A DNA stretch of 64,000 nt from Kitasatospora cheerisanensis KCTC 2395 (lineage in GTDB: Bacteria; Actinomycetota; Actinomycetes; Streptomycetales; Streptomycetaceae): the NCBI RefSeq assembly GCF_000696185.1, contig NZ_KK853997.1, positions 116,558-180,557 of the forward strand, read 5' to 3'. A program made the translations under genes and the position numbers. Of this stretch, positions 43,841 to 53,260 are shown piece after piece; position 1 is the first letter of the stretch, and the number at the start of each line of letters is the position of its first letter. Under the pieces are notes generated by a model. It was not told where the DNA came from. It searched no databases and saw only the letters and a list, made by a program, of their open reading frames with translations.

Positions 43841-44185
43841 TCCGCTCACCTTCCGTCCTCGCTGTGGGTTTACCGTCCGACCCGGAATTTCGGTTCGACC
43901 CGGATCAGCCAGAAGCTAGGAGCGGTCCGACGGGCCGTCAACACACGGCGCGGCGGCCCGGGGAAAGTCCATCGGCGGGTGCCAGGAATTTCTTCCCCCC
44001 TCCGGCGGAACTGTCACCGGGGTGCGCGTTTCCGGCCGCCGGGCGGGCCGGCCGGGGCCCGCAAGCTTGCGCCGAACCTATTGACCGGCGGGTAGCCTCG
44101 CCGCATACTCCCCCTGTCCCCGGCCGCCGGCAGGTGCGGTCCGGGACGCCGGTGGAACGGATTATCGCTACCTGGAGGAGCGGAA
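43841..44185. other. Intergenic region between divergent genes
   Basis: 345 bases carrying the promoters of the lipase (complement) and the PucR-type gene (plus). No gene, strong inverted repeat or clear promoter box was found. Confidence 0.5.
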
Positions 44186-45415
44186 TTGAGCGGGCCGTGG
44201 GAGGGACTTCCGCGCGATTTATCGGCCGAACTGAGGGCGGAGCAGCAATCCCTGGCCGCCGAGATCATCCGGGAGATCAGGTCCGCCGTCCCGGAATTCG
44301 CCCGGCCGATGTCCGGTCAATTCGGGGCCGGAATCCAGCAGGGCGTGGAGACCGCGCTCGCCGAGTTCATCGACCGGGTCGCCGGCCTGCCCGCGCCCGA
44401 CCTCCGCCAGGTGCGGGTGTACCGCTCGCTCGGGCGCGGCGAACTCGCCGAGGGGCGCAGTCTGGACGCCCTGCAGGCGGCGTTCCGCCTCGGCGCCCGG
44501 ATCGCCTGGCGCCGCTACGCCCGGGTGGCGCGCCGTCACGGTCTCGGTCCGGAGCAGCTGGTGACGCTCGCCGAGGCGGTGTTCGCGCACATCGACGAGG
44601 TGGCGGCGGCCAGCGTCCAGGGCTACATGGACGCCCGCACCGACCGGGCGGGCGCGCTCGGCCGGGCCCGGCACCGGCTGCTCGACCTGCTGCTGTCCGG
44701 CGGCGCGGACCCGGATCCGGCCGAACTCGCCGCCGCCGCGCAGTCCGCGGACTGGCCGCTGCCCGCGCTGCTGGCCGGCGTCTCGCTCGACCCGCGCTCC
44801 GCGGCTCCGGCCGCGCCGCGGCCGACGGCCCGTCAACCCCTGGCCCGGGTCGCCGCGTTCGGCAGCCGGCCACCGGGCGACGGCCGGCTGCCCGAGCACG
44901 TCCTCGCCAACCTGGACGACCCGCAGCCGCACCTGCTGCTGCCCGACCCGGCCACCACGCTGACCGACCCCCGGGTCACGGCGGCCCTCCAGGGGCGCGG
45001 CGCGGTGATCGGCCCGGCCGTGCCGCCGGCGCTCGCCGCGCAGTCGCTGCGCTGGGCCCGCCTGGTCCGGGTCTCCCTGCCGCAGGCCCCCGAGCAGCCG
45101 GTGGACTGCCGCGACCGCCTGGCCGACCTCCTGCTCCTCACCGACCCCGCCCTGGTCCGCCTGATCGCCGAACGCCGCCTCGCCCCCCTCGCTCCGCTCA
45201 CCCCCAAGCAGCGCGACCGCCTCGCCGCCACCCTCCTCGCCTGGCTCCAGACCGGCCGCGGCACCGCCCCCCAGGTCGCCGCCCGCCTCGGCATCCACCC
45301 CCAGACCGCCCGCCAACGCCTCCACCGCGTCCACCGCCTCTTCGGCCCGTCCCTCTCCTCCCCCGACGCCCGCTTCGAACTCGAAGTGGCCCTCCGCGCC
45401 ACCCCCCGCCCCTGA
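44186..45415 (+). CDS. PucR-type helix-turn-helix regulator
   Basis: 409 residues. An N-terminal helical domain (AEQQSLAAEIIREIRSAVPEF, AFRLGARIAWRRYARVARRHG) is followed by a GGDEF-like middle (about 165-300) and a C-terminal PucR helix-turn-helix (LLAWLQTGRGTAPQVAARLGIHPQTARQRLHRV at about 350-385). Probably a ligand-responsive activator or repressor. The start TTG at 44186 has a perfect GGAGGAG five bases upstream, which decides this unusual codon; no ATG or GTG fits as well. Confidence 0.87.
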   Translation: MSGPWEGLPRDLSAELRAEQQSLAAEIIREIRSAVPEFARPMSGQFGAGIQQGVETALAEFIDRVAGLPAPDLRQVRVYRSLGRGELAEGRSLDALQAAFRLGARIAWRRYARVARRHGLGPEQLVTLAEAVFAHIDEVAAASVQGYMDARTDRAGALGRARHRLLDLLLSGGADPDPAELAAAAQSADWPLPALLAGVSLDPRSAAPAAPRPTARQPLARVAAFGSRPPGDGRLPEHVLANLDDPQPHLLLPDPATTLTDPRVTAALQGRGAVIGPAVPPALAAQSLRWARLVRVSLPQAPEQPVDCRDRLADLLLLTDPALVRLIAERRLAPLAPLTPKQRDRLAATLLAWLQTGRGTAPQVAARLGIHPQTARQRLHRVHRLFGPSLSSPDARFELEVALRATPRP

Positions 45416-45539
45416 CCCCCTCCGGCCGGACGCCCGACTCCACCGACACCCACAGCCACCCCGACGACCGTCGCCAACTCGGCCTCGCCGGCGGGCCCCG
45501 GACCCAACCCCCACCACCCGCCGCGAAGCCGAAGTCCCC

Positions 45540-46517
45540 CTACAGCTCGAACGTCGCCACCACCGGTGAGTGGTCCGACGGCCCCGCGTGCGGGGCGGCC
45601 GGCCTGGCCTCGATGACTGTGGGGAGTTCGGCTGCGCCGGTGGTGACGGACTGGAACGTGGCGAGCAGGGAGTGGCTGATCATGATGTGGTCGATCAGTT
45701 CGTGCTGGCCCTCGAAGACCCGGGAGAAGCCGCCCTGTTCGAGGATGTGCGGGGCCAGGTTCCACAGGCGGGTGGCGTCGCCCTGGTCGGGGTGGGTGAA
45801 GCCGCCGGTGCCGATCTGGGAGCCGGGCGGGCCGTACAGCATCTGGGTGGTGGCGGCCTGCCAGTCGTCGTTGAAGTCGCCGAGCACGATGACGTCGCGG
45901 TTCTTGCCGTCCCCCTGGAGCAGCTCGTCGGCCAGGTCGCGCATGGCCGCGGCCTCCGCGGTGCGGCGGAACAGCGCGTAGGCCGCGACCCGGGCGCGCA
46001 GGCGTTCGTCGTGGGTGCTGTGCTGGTTGTCGGGGAAGGTCAGCAGCTTCGACTTGAGGTGGCAGACGGCCACCTGGAGGCTCTTGCCGGGGGCTGGCTC
46101 GACCCGGACGGCCAGGCCGCCGCGGCCCATCTCGGCGGTGAGGGCCTCGTCTCCGTCGTCGGCGACCTGGATGGGACGCAGGTGGTCCGGGAAGGCCTTG
46201 CGCTGCTGGACGTCGAGCAGCGGGAGCCGGCTGAGGACGCCGACCCGGATGCCGCGGGGGTCGGGGTGGTCGGAGAGGGCGGTGTGCCAGCTGCCGGGCA
46301 GGGCGGCGACCAGGTCGTCCAGTGCCTCCTGGCTGCCGACCTCCTGGAGGCCGAGCAGGTCGGGCGCCAGCCCGGTGATGACCTCGGCCAGCGCCGCGAC
46401 CTTGGCGTCGTAGGTGGGTTGGTCCTTGGCGGCGCATTTGGTGGGGTCGGGCGGGCTGCCGGCCGGCAGTGGTCGGCAGAAGTTCTCCACGTTCCAGGTC
46501 CCGATGATGATGCTCAC
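45540..46517 (-). CDS. Endonuclease/exonuclease/phosphatase-family hydrolase
   Basis: 325 residues, no signal peptide. Family motifs in order: GTWNVENF (metal Asn), GLQEVGSQEAL (Glu), AVCHLKSK (catalytic His region), VIVLGDFNDDWQ (Asp/Asn) and GPSDHSPVVATF (final Asp-His). Probably a nuclease or phosphodiesterase. No secretion signal, so cytosolic unless exported otherwise. ATG at 46517. Confidence 0.9.
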   Translation of the reverse strand: MSIIIGTWNVENFCRPLPAGSPPDPTKCAAKDQPTYDAKVAALAEVITGLAPDLLGLQEVGSQEALDDLVAALPGSWHTALSDHPDPRGIRVGVLSRLPLLDVQQRKAFPDHLRPIQVADDGDEALTAEMGRGGLAVRVEPAPGKSLQVAVCHLKSKLLTFPDNQHSTHDERLRARVAAYALFRRTAEAAAMRDLADELLQGDGKNRDVIVLGDFNDDWQAATTQMLYGPPGSQIGTGGFTHPDQGDATRLWNLAPHILEQGGFSRVFEGQHELIDHIMISHSLLATFQSVTTGAAELPTVIEARPAAPHAGPSDHSPVVATFEL

Positions 46518-46759
46518 GACTGCTCCCGTCGTCGGGCGGCCAGGTCGAGGAGCAGTCTCCGGGCCGGGCCGGGACGGAGGCCCGCGGCCGACCGGAACGC
46601 GCGCGCACGTTCATCCGTCGGCCGCAGTTGTCCGATGAACACCGCTCACGGAACGCGGCGGCGCTTCCCGACGGTGCCTCAGTTCGCGCCCCGCCGAAGG
46701 CCGTTCGATCGCGTACGGATACCATCCGAACGGAACGGATGTCGCTGCTCGGGGAGGAC

Positions 46760-48088
46760 ATGAGCGTGCTGGACGGGCTGGACGAGTTCTGCGAGAAGGC
46801 GCTGGCGGCGCACGGAAGTCCGTCGGTGAGCGTGGCGGTGGCGCAGGGGAACGAGCTGGTGTTCGCGCGGGCCTACGGGCTGGCGGACGTCGAGGCGGGT
46901 CGTGCGGCCGTGCCGGAGACCGTCTACGGGCTGGCGTCGGTCACGAAGGCGTTCACCGCGCTCGCGGTCTGCCTGGCCGCCGACCGCGGACTGATCGACC
47001 TGGACGCCCCGCTGTCCGGCCCGTACCGCTGGCCGGTGACGCCGCGTCAGCTGCTGCGTCACCGGGGCGGGTTCCCGGCGTACTACGACTTCCACTACGG
47101 CGACGCGCCGTCCCCGGTCGACCCGGCCGCGTACCGCCGTCAGGTGCGTGAGCCGGGGAGCGAGTTCGAGTACTCGAACCACGGGTACGCGGAGCTCGGC
47201 CGGCTCCTGGAGGAGGTCACCGGGCAGCCCCTGCGGGACTTCCTGCGCGAGCAGGTCGCGGAGCCGCTCGGCCTGGCGTCCTTCGAGTTCGGCGACGCCT
47301 ACCCCGGTTCGGGGCCGGTCGCCACCCGCTACACCCCGGACGGCCGGGCCTACCCGGACTGCCGCAGCAGCCACCCGGCGGCGGGCGCGGGTTGGGCGAC
47401 GGCCGGTGACATCGCGCTGTTCGCCCGCCGCTCCGCGGGTCTGCTCCGGCCGGAGACGGCCGCGGCGCTGCTGGACGGCCTGCCGATCACGGACCGGCTG
47501 GGCTACGGCTTCGGTCGGATCGTCCAGCGCGAGGGCGGTTCGGTGATCTCCACCCACGGCGGCGGCATGGGCGGCATCGCGGCCATGATGATCGACCTGC
47601 CCGACCGTGGACTCTCGCTGGCCGTCCTGGGCAACTGCACCGACAAGGCGACCCGCGACGCGGTCGTCCGCCACCTGATGGACGGCCTCGCACCCGAGTT
47701 CGACCCCGGCCACCTCCACCCGATCACCGCCGAGGCCCGGGATTTCGCCCTGGCTCCGGGCGGCTGGGCGGGCAGTGTCGAGACCCCGGACGGCGAGATC
47801 CCGCTGCACGTCGAGGTCCTGACGGAGCAGCGGGCCGCGGTCCGGCTCGCCGACCTGCCGCCCGTCACCGTCCCGGCGTACAGCTCCACGAAGTGGGACC
47901 TGAGCGTCTACGCCGACCTCCAACTCCCCACCGCGGGAGCCCTGCCGAACAGCCCGTCGTTCGGCCTGGAGCTGCGCGCCGAGGACGGCGGGCTGACCGG
48001 CCGCGCCGTCGCCTACAAGAGCGGCGACCGCGAGGGCCTGCTCGGCCCGTACCTGGTCCACGCCTGCCGCCTGCGCCCCGCCGGCTGA
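46760..48088 (+). CDS. Serine hydrolase, class C beta-lactamase fold
   Basis: 442 residues. SxxK in GLASVTKAFTALA, YxN as EYSNHGYAELG, and the third motif region in STHGGGMGGIAAMM. No signal peptide, so likely cytosolic: an esterase, D-aminopeptidase or related enzyme rather than a secreted antibiotic-degrading beta-lactamase. The C-terminal 110 residues form an extra domain. GGGGAGG four bases before the ATG at 46760 decides that start. Confidence 0.9.
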   Translation: MSVLDGLDEFCEKALAAHGSPSVSVAVAQGNELVFARAYGLADVEAGRAAVPETVYGLASVTKAFTALAVCLAADRGLIDLDAPLSGPYRWPVTPRQLLRHRGGFPAYYDFHYGDAPSPVDPAAYRRQVREPGSEFEYSNHGYAELGRLLEEVTGQPLRDFLREQVAEPLGLASFEFGDAYPGSGPVATRYTPDGRAYPDCRSSHPAAGAGWATAGDIALFARRSAGLLRPETAAALLDGLPITDRLGYGFGRIVQREGGSVISTHGGGMGGIAAMMIDLPDRGLSLAVLGNCTDKATRDAVVRHLMDGLAPEFDPGHLHPITAEARDFALAPGGWAGSVETPDGEIPLHVEVLTEQRAAVRLADLPPVTVPAYSSTKWDLSVYADLQLPTAGALPNSPSFGLELRAEDGGLTGRAVAYKSGDREGLLGPYLVHACRLRPAG

Positions 48089-48119
48089 GGGGCCACGGGC
48101 TGAAGGCCGAGGACCGCCG

Positions 48120-48317
48120 CTACGGTGTGCTCGGCCAGACGACCGCTTGGGCGACGATGACGCGCTCGCCGTCGAAGGTGACGGCGGGCCCGTCGTACAG
48201 CCGGTAGCCGAGCGCGAGCGCCTCGCTGACGCGGTGACAGAAGGCGGCGTCGTCCGGTCCGGTCAGCACCCGGTAGCGGGGCAGGCCGTCCGGCGGGGTG
48301 TTCGGAACTGTGCTCAT
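48120..48317 (-). CDS. DUF1737-domain protein
   Basis: 65 residues. YRVLTGPDDAAFCHRVSEALALGYRLYDGPAVTFDG is the core of the small DUF1737 fold (about 50 residues). Starts on a four-base ATGA overlap with the monooxygenase stop, so the two are coupled. Function unknown. Confidence 0.88.
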   Translation of the reverse strand: MSTVPNTPPDGLPRYRVLTGPDDAAFCHRVSEALALGYRLYDGPAVTFDGERVIVAQAVVWPSTP

Positions 48318-49531
48318 GCCCCCGAGGATTCCAGATGCTGCTCGGCGGCCGGGTCGGCGGGGTCGAAGAACGCCGCCACGCCACGGGCGCCGCCCGGCGA
48401 GTGGATCAGCTCGATCATCCGGTCGGACCGGGCGGCGTCCTCGGCGGTGCGGGTGAACATCTCCTCCTCGTAGGCGCGCAGCGCGCGTTCGGGGTCGCCG
48501 GGGTGCGCGGCGAGGGCGTCGGCGAGTTCCAGGGCGTCGCGCATCGCGGCGTTGGCGCCGAGGCCGACGGGCGGCATCAGGTGGGCGGCGTCACCGAGCA
48601 GGGTGAGCCCGGGGCGGGGCTCCCAGCGCAGGCCGACGGGGAGGGCGGTGAACGGACGGGCCGTCAGTTCGCCTTCGCAGGCCGCGATCAGGGCCCGGCA
48701 GGTGGGCGGCCAGTCGGCGAACAGCTCCAGCAGCGCGGCCCGGGCCTCGGCGGGCCGGTCGAACGGGATGCCACAGGTGGCGGGCCAGTCGGCGGGGCCC
48801 CGGAGGGAGAGGCCGATCCGGACCCGGCCGTCGGTGCAGCGCTGGGCGGCGAACGAGTCGCCGTCGCCGATCACCCAGTAGGTGCCGCGGCCGACGGCGG
48901 CGGACAGTTCGGGGTGGGTGCGGTCGACGGCGGCGATGGCGCCCTCGACGCTGTTGACGCCCAGGTGGTGGGGTTCGGCGGGGGTGAGCAGCGGGCGCAG
49001 CCGGGAGCGGGCGCCGTCGGCGCCGATCAGGACGCGGTGGTCGGCGGTGCTGCCGTCCTCGAAGTGCAGGCGCCAGCCGCCGTCGGGGGCGGGTGCGGCC
49101 GCGCGGAGGGTGCGGCCCCAGCGGACGGTGCCGGGCGGCAGGGAGCCGAGGAGCAGGGCGCGCAGGTCGGCGCGGTCGATCTCGGGCTGCGGCGAGGGGA
49201 CGTCGCCGGGTGCGGGGTCGGGGGTGTCCTCGCGGTACAGCAGGGTGCCGGCGCGGTCGTACAGGAGCATGTCCTGTCCCTCGGGGCGGGCGTGCTGGGC
49301 GAACGCCTCGGTCAGTCCGGCGGCGCGCAGGGCGCGTTGGCCGGTGTCGAGGCGGAGGTCGAGGGTGCCGCCCTGGGTCCTGGCGTCCGGTCCGGTGTCG
49401 CGTTCGTGGACGGTGACCGGGGTGCCGCGCAGGGTGAGCAGCCGGGCGAGGGTGAGCCCGCCGGGGCCGCCTCCGACGATTCCGATCTCCGTGGCCGTGC
49501 TCGTGCTCGTGCCGGTGGTGGTGGACGGCAT
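48314..49531 (-). CDS. FAD-dependent monooxygenase, TetX-like
   Basis: 405 residues. FAD site: EIGIVGGGPGGLTLARLL at the N-terminus, VLIGADGARSRLRPLL in the middle (DG motif), and LTLLGDAAHLMPPVGLGANAAMRDALELAD (GD motif). Between them GGTLDLRLDTGQRALRAAGL and PEIDRADLRALLLGSLPPGT resemble the tetracycline-inactivating oxygenase TetX closely in pattern. It probably hydroxylates an aromatic or polyketide substrate; tetracycline itself is a guess. GGGGGAG precedes the ATG at 49531. Divergent from a TetR gene with two operators between. Confidence 0.88.
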   Translation of the reverse strand: MPSTTTGTSTSTATEIGIVGGGPGGLTLARLLTLRGTPVTVHERDTGPDARTQGGTLDLRLDTGQRALRAAGLTEAFAQHARPEGQDMLLYDRAGTLLYREDTPDPAPGDVPSPQPEIDRADLRALLLGSLPPGTVRWGRTLRAAAPAPDGGWRLHFEDGSTADHRVLIGADGARSRLRPLLTPAEPHHLGVNSVEGAIAAVDRTHPELSAAVGRGTYWVIGDGDSFAAQRCTDGRVRIGLSLRGPADWPATCGIPFDRPAEARAALLELFADWPPTCRALIAACEGELTARPFTALPVGLRWEPRPGLTLLGDAAHLMPPVGLGANAAMRDALELADALAAHPGDPERALRAYEEEMFTRTAEDAARSDRMIELIHSPGGARGVAAFFDPADPAAEQHLESSGA

Positions 49532-49549
49532 GTGTGCTCCCCCGTGGTT

Positions 49550-49579
49550 GATACACCGTATCGGTCGATACACTGTATC
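49550..49579. promoter_or_regulatory. Twin TetR operators
   Basis: GATACACCGTATC (49550-49562) and GATACACTGTATC (49567-49579) are two copies of a 13-base palindrome (GATAC arms) with 17 bases between centres. They lie in the 91-base gap between the TetX-like gene and the TetR gene, so TetR probably represses both. Confidence 0.85.
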
Positions 49580-49622
49580 GACCGCCGCGCACGTCGGCCA
49601 CCGCCCCTACGGAGAACGCCCC

Positions 49623-50360
49623 ATGACGCCACGTCGGACCGCCGAGCCCGAGCCCGCCCTGATCTGGGAGCGCCCCGAGCCTCCGGCCCGGCGGACGCCG
49701 CATCCGCTGAGCCGCGCACTGATCGTCGGCGCCGCGCTGGAACTCGCCGACGCGGACGGCCTGGACGGCGTCTCGATCCGCCGGGTGGCGGCGGCGCTGG
49801 AGGTCGGCCCGATGCGGCTGTACGGCTACGTGGACACCAAGAGCGAACTGCTCGACCTGATGGCGGACGCGGTCTACGCCGAGATCGTCCCGCCGGCCGG
49901 CCGGCCGCCGCAGGACTGGCGCGCGGGCCTGCGCCTGATCGCGGCGCTCACCAGGCGGGCCGCGCTGCGGCACGAGTGGTTCCCCGAACTGCTGGGCGGC
50001 CGCCCGCACTTGGGTCCGCACGCGCTGGCCGCGCTGGAGGCGAAGCTCGCCGCGCTGCACCGCGTCCCGGGCCTGGCCGGGCGGCCCGCGGAGCTGCGGC
50101 GGGCGGCCGCCGCCTTCCAGTCCTACCTGGTGGGGTCGCTGCGCACGGAGCTGTCGGAGCGTCAGGCCGACCGGGCGGAGGGCCGCTCGGAGGAGCAGTG
50201 GCGGGACGCGAACTCCCCGTACCTGCGGCGGGTGCTGGCGGCGGGCCGCCACCCGCTGCTGGCGGAGCTGGTCGTGGAGGGCGAACACCCCACGCCCGGT
50301 GAGGAGTTCGAGGCGGGCCTGGAGGTCGTGCTGGACGGCATCGCCGCACTGGTGTGCTGA
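49623..50360 (+). CDS. TetR-family regulator
   Basis: 245 residues. The HTH at about 30-80 (ALIVGAALELADADGLDGVS, VAAALEVGPMRLYGYVDTKSELLDLM) is followed by a TetR_C_1-type ligand domain. The longer N-terminal tail (MTPRRTAEPEPALIWERPEP) is typical of this subgroup. It likely senses the substrate of the TetX-like enzyme. Divergent; two operators upstream. Confidence 0.92.
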   Translation: MTPRRTAEPEPALIWERPEPPARRTPHPLSRALIVGAALELADADGLDGVSIRRVAAALEVGPMRLYGYVDTKSELLDLMADAVYAEIVPPAGRPPQDWRAGLRLIAALTRRAALRHEWFPELLGGRPHLGPHALAALEAKLAALHRVPGLAGRPAELRRAAAAFQSYLVGSLRTELSERQADRAEGRSEEQWRDANSPYLRRVLAAGRHPLLAELVVEGEHPTPGEEFEAGLEVVLDGIAALVC

Positions 50361-50794
50361 TCCGGCGGCGGGATCGCGCAGGCGGCCGAACGTCTCCGGC
50401 CAGGCCGACGGTCCCCCGGCCATTCCCCCCGAACCGGCTTGCCGGTCCTCGGCCCTCGCCGCGACGCTGGTGACTGCTGCCCCGCCGTCCCGCCCCGCCG
50501 TCCCTCGCCGGCCGGGCGGGCACGGTGGTTCGGCCCGGCCCTCCGCACTCCCCTTGCGGCGCTTCGCCGTTTCGCGCCCGGCCTGCCTCCGCACCGTGCC
50601 CCTCAGCGACAGGCCGGACCGGGCGGATCCGCGCCCCCACCGGTCCGCGGCGGTGGCCACCCGCAACTCCCGTGCCGGCGCCCGGTCGTCGAGGTGGCGG
50701 AGGTTCTCCGTCCGCCGTCACGGCCCGCTGCCGGGCCCTGTGGCACGATGATCACCTGTTCGAAGAGGCCAAGGACCACAGGGGCGGTGCGGCG
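50361..50794. other. Intergenic region with no supported gene
   Basis: 434 bases after the TetR gene. Only short frames with Arg/Pro-rich composition; no ribosome binding site or strong repeat. The last 40 bases are the leader of the next gene. Confidence 0.5.
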
Positions 50795-51232
50795 ATGGAC
50801 GACCGGCGGAGCAGGGTGCAGGCCGCGGCGGTCCGCTGGGTGCTCCTGGTGACGGCCCTGCTGCTGCTCCTGGTCGGCGCCGGCTACGCGATCCCGGGCT
50901 GGTCGGTGGCCCACGGAGCGGGCACCCCGGGCGTGTTCACCGTCACCAAGGAGGCCGTCGACTGCGGCCGCTGCGTGGTCGAGGGCACCTTCACCCCGGA
51001 CGACCCGGCCCGGCCCTCGCTCACCGGGGCGAACGTGATGGGCCGCCTCCCGGCCCGCCTGCTCGGCGAACGGTCCCCGGCCACCGCCTACGCCGACCAC
51101 GTCTACCCGCCCGACGGCGGCCACGCCTGGCAGCGCGGGCTGGCCGTCGCCGCCACCGGCCTGGCGGCCCTCGCCCTCTGGCTCTGGCTCGCCCTCCGCG
51201 CCCGCCGCCGTCGCCGCGCCGCCGACCTGTGA
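50795..51232 (+). CDS. Small membrane protein
   Basis: 145 residues. An N-terminal membrane segment (WVLLVTALLLLLVGAGYAIPGW), an extracytoplasmic loop with a CxxC (VDCGRCVVEGTF) and a C-terminal segment (LAVAATGLAALALWLWLAL) followed by a basic tail. The CxxC could be a redox or metal site. Function unknown. Confidence 0.65.
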   Translation: MDDRRSRVQAAAVRWVLLVTALLLLLVGAGYAIPGWSVAHGAGTPGVFTVTKEAVDCGRCVVEGTFTPDDPARPSLTGANVMGRLPARLLGERSPATAYADHVYPPDGGHAWQRGLAVAATGLAALALWLWLALRARRRRRAADL

Positions 51233-51435
51233 CGTCGCAGGAGCGCCGCTCCCCCGCCCTCGGGCACCCTCCGGACAGGAATCCGGAACGAGGGGCAGAC
51301 ACGAAGGAGTTGCTCGCCAAGGGGGCGGCGCTCGCCGTCCTGGCCGGAGCGCTGCTGGCCGGCACCGCCGCCGCGCAGGACGACCACCACCCGGGCAGGG
51401 GCAGCGTGGTGCAGGCCGAGCACGAGTGGTTCTGA
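51229..51435 (+). CDS. Possible small secreted protein
   Basis: 68 residues starting from a GTGA overlap with the preceding gene. It holds a hydrophobic segment (GAALAVLAGALLAGTAAA) that could be a signal peptide, and a short His-rich end. GAAGGAG lies inside the frame upstream of the hydrophobic part, so a shorter start is possible. Weakly supported. Confidence 0.3.
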   Translation: MTSQERRSPALGHPPDRNPERGADTKELLAKGAALAVLAGALLAGTAAAQDDHHPGRGSVVQAEHEWF

Positions 51436-51443
51436 GCGGAGAC

Positions 51444-51489
51444 GGCGCCGGCGGGTGCGAGGCCGCACGGCCTCGCACCCGCCGGCGCC
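51444..51489. terminator. Long bidirectional hairpin terminator
   Basis: Two perfect 21-base arms with loop GCAC, between the plus-strand small genes and the minus-strand metalloprotease. The strongest hairpin in the window. Confidence 0.85.
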
Positions 51490-51515
51490 GGAACGCCCCG
51501 GCTACTGATGGAACG

Positions 51516-52514
51516 TCAGGCCCGGTACGCCGCCCAGGAGGTGGCCATCCGGGCGACCTGGCCCGCGGTGAACTGGGTCATGCAGGAGTCGTAGGTGTAG
51601 TCCATGAAGTTGTGGATCGGGTCGACGCCGGTGGCGGTGCAGGTGTCCCGGCCGGTCGGGCACTGGTAGGCGGCGGTCTTCTCGGCCGGGGTGTCGGAGA
51701 CGTAGTCGCCCTGACCGCCGCAGCCGCCCTGGAAGGTGTGGTACAGCCCGAGCCAGTGGCCGACCTCGTGGGTGGCGGTGTCGCCCTCGTTGTAGTTGGT
51801 GGCCGAGCCGCCCGGGAACGAGGTGTCGAGGATGACCACGCCGTCGTCCTTCGGGTTCGACTTGTAGCTGCTCGGGAAGGTCGCCCAGCCGAGCAGCGAC
51901 TGTCCGAGGCTGGCGCTGTACAGGTTGAGGGCGTTGGCGCCGCCCTTGCGCAGCGCGGTCTTCATCGCGGTCTCGGCGCTGGAGCCCGGCGACACGCCCG
52001 CGTACCAACTGGCGTTGTCCGTGTAGTCGGTGGAGACCAGCTGGAACTGGAACTGGCTGGCGGTGTTGCCCGCGCCCTGGCCGCTGTAGGCGGCGTTGAG
52101 GACGTCGATCTGCTTGGCGATCGTGGTGGCCGACAGCTTGCCGGTGCTCCCGGAGTGGACGACGTGGACGTACACCGGGATGGTGGTGGCGGCCAGCGTG
52201 CCGGGGGCGAGCAGGGCGCTGCCCTGGGCGGTGCCCGCCAGCTGGGCCACGCGGGCGTTGAGGTCGGCCTCCAGCGCCTTGGCCTGTGCGTCGGTGACGG
52301 CGTTGGGGTCCTTGGCGGCGGCGCTGCCGGCGGGCTTGCGGGCCGCGGCGTCGTCGTGGGCGCTCTCTCCGACGCACTCGGTGGAGGCCCCGGCCTGCGC
52401 GGTGGTGGCCGTGGCGGGGGCGGCGAACTGAGTGAGGCCGACGGCCGCGACCAGCGCGGCGGCGCTGAGCAGCCGGCTGACGGCACGCGAGGGGACGCGA
52501 ACGGAACGACGCAT
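51516..52514 (-). CDS. Secreted zinc metalloprotease (pappalysin-like, M43)
   Basis: 332 residues. A signal peptide ([22 protein letters not shown]) and a propeptide of about 60 residues are followed by a metzincin domain with [13 protein letters not shown] (HExxHxxxxxH) and, about 60 residues on, [11 protein letters not shown] (Met-turn region). Several Cys suggest disulphides. It should degrade proteins outside the cell, needing zinc and removal of the propeptide. GGAG precedes the ATG at 52514. Confidence 0.92.
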   Translation of the reverse strand: MRRSVRVPSRAVSRLLSAAALVAAVGLTQFAAPATATTAQAGASTECVGESAHDDAAARKPAGSAAAKDPNAVTDAQAKALEADLNARVAQLAGTAQGSALLAPGTLAATTIPVYVHVVHSGSTGKLSATTIAKQIDVLNAAYSGQGAGNTASQFQFQLVSTDYTDNASWYAGVSPGSSAETAMKTALRKGGANALNLYSASLGQSLLGWATFPSSYKSNPKDDGVVILDTSFPGGSATNYNEGDTATHEVGHWLGLYHTFQGGCGGQGDYVSDTPAEKTAAYQCPTGRDTCTATGVDPIHNFMDYTYDSCMTQFTAGQVARMATSWAAYRA

Positions 52515-52793
52515 CTGCGCTCCTGAGGAGTCGTGGGGGACGGCGGTCGAGGGGAACCGCCGGGTCAAGGCTACGCAAAGGAGCATGTACGCATCAGATG
52601 CGTTCCGGCCGGGAGATTCTGACGAACAATCGGACATAATCCGGAAGTTTGAGCGACTCGCCCCGGTCGTACATGGAGAATTTCCCGTCGTGCCCCCACA
52701 GCCGAGAACGGCCCCGCCCTGGCCGAAACTCGACGCTCCTCCCCCGCCCGCGAGGCCCTGACGGCCCCTCAGGACCCGCCTGCCCCGGCGCGG

Positions 52794-53260
52794 TCAGTCC
52801 TCGAAGGCGACCAGTCGTTCCAGCACCGGCAGCGCCGCCAGCAGCAGGGCGCGTTCCTGCGGGTCGAGGTCGGCGGTGCGGCGGGCCAGCACCTCGGAGC
52901 GGCGCTGGCGGATCTCGGCGAGCAACTCCACTCCCTCGGTGGAGAGTTCGACCAGCGCGGAGCGGCGGTCGTCCGGGTCGGGGAGGCGGCTGACCAGGCC
53001 GGTGGCGACCAGCGGGGCGACGGTGCGGGTCATCGAGGGGGCGGCGACCCGTTCGCGGGCGGCGAGTTCACCGAGCCGGATCGGGCCGTGGGCCTCGATC
53101 CGGGCCAGCGCGGAGAGTTGGGCGAAGGTGAAGTCCCGCCGGTCGGACGCCTGCGCGAGCTGCCGGTGCAGGCGGGCGACGACCAGCCGCAGGCGGACCA
53201 CGTCCGCCGGGTCGAGCCCGCCCCGGCCGGCGGACCCGCCTGTTCCGCACCGCTGTTCAC
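52794..53260 (-). CDS. MarR-family regulator, one apparent frameshift
   Basis: The N-terminus [15 protein letters not shown] (GTG at 53260, four-base GTGA overlap with the exporter stop) is in one frame. The winged helix [20 protein letters not shown] through [21 protein letters not shown] and [18 protein letters not shown] is in another. One extra base in the CCC run at 53217-53219 joins them into about 155 residues. Translationally coupled to the DHA2 exporter, so it most likely represses that operon. Confidence 0.8.
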
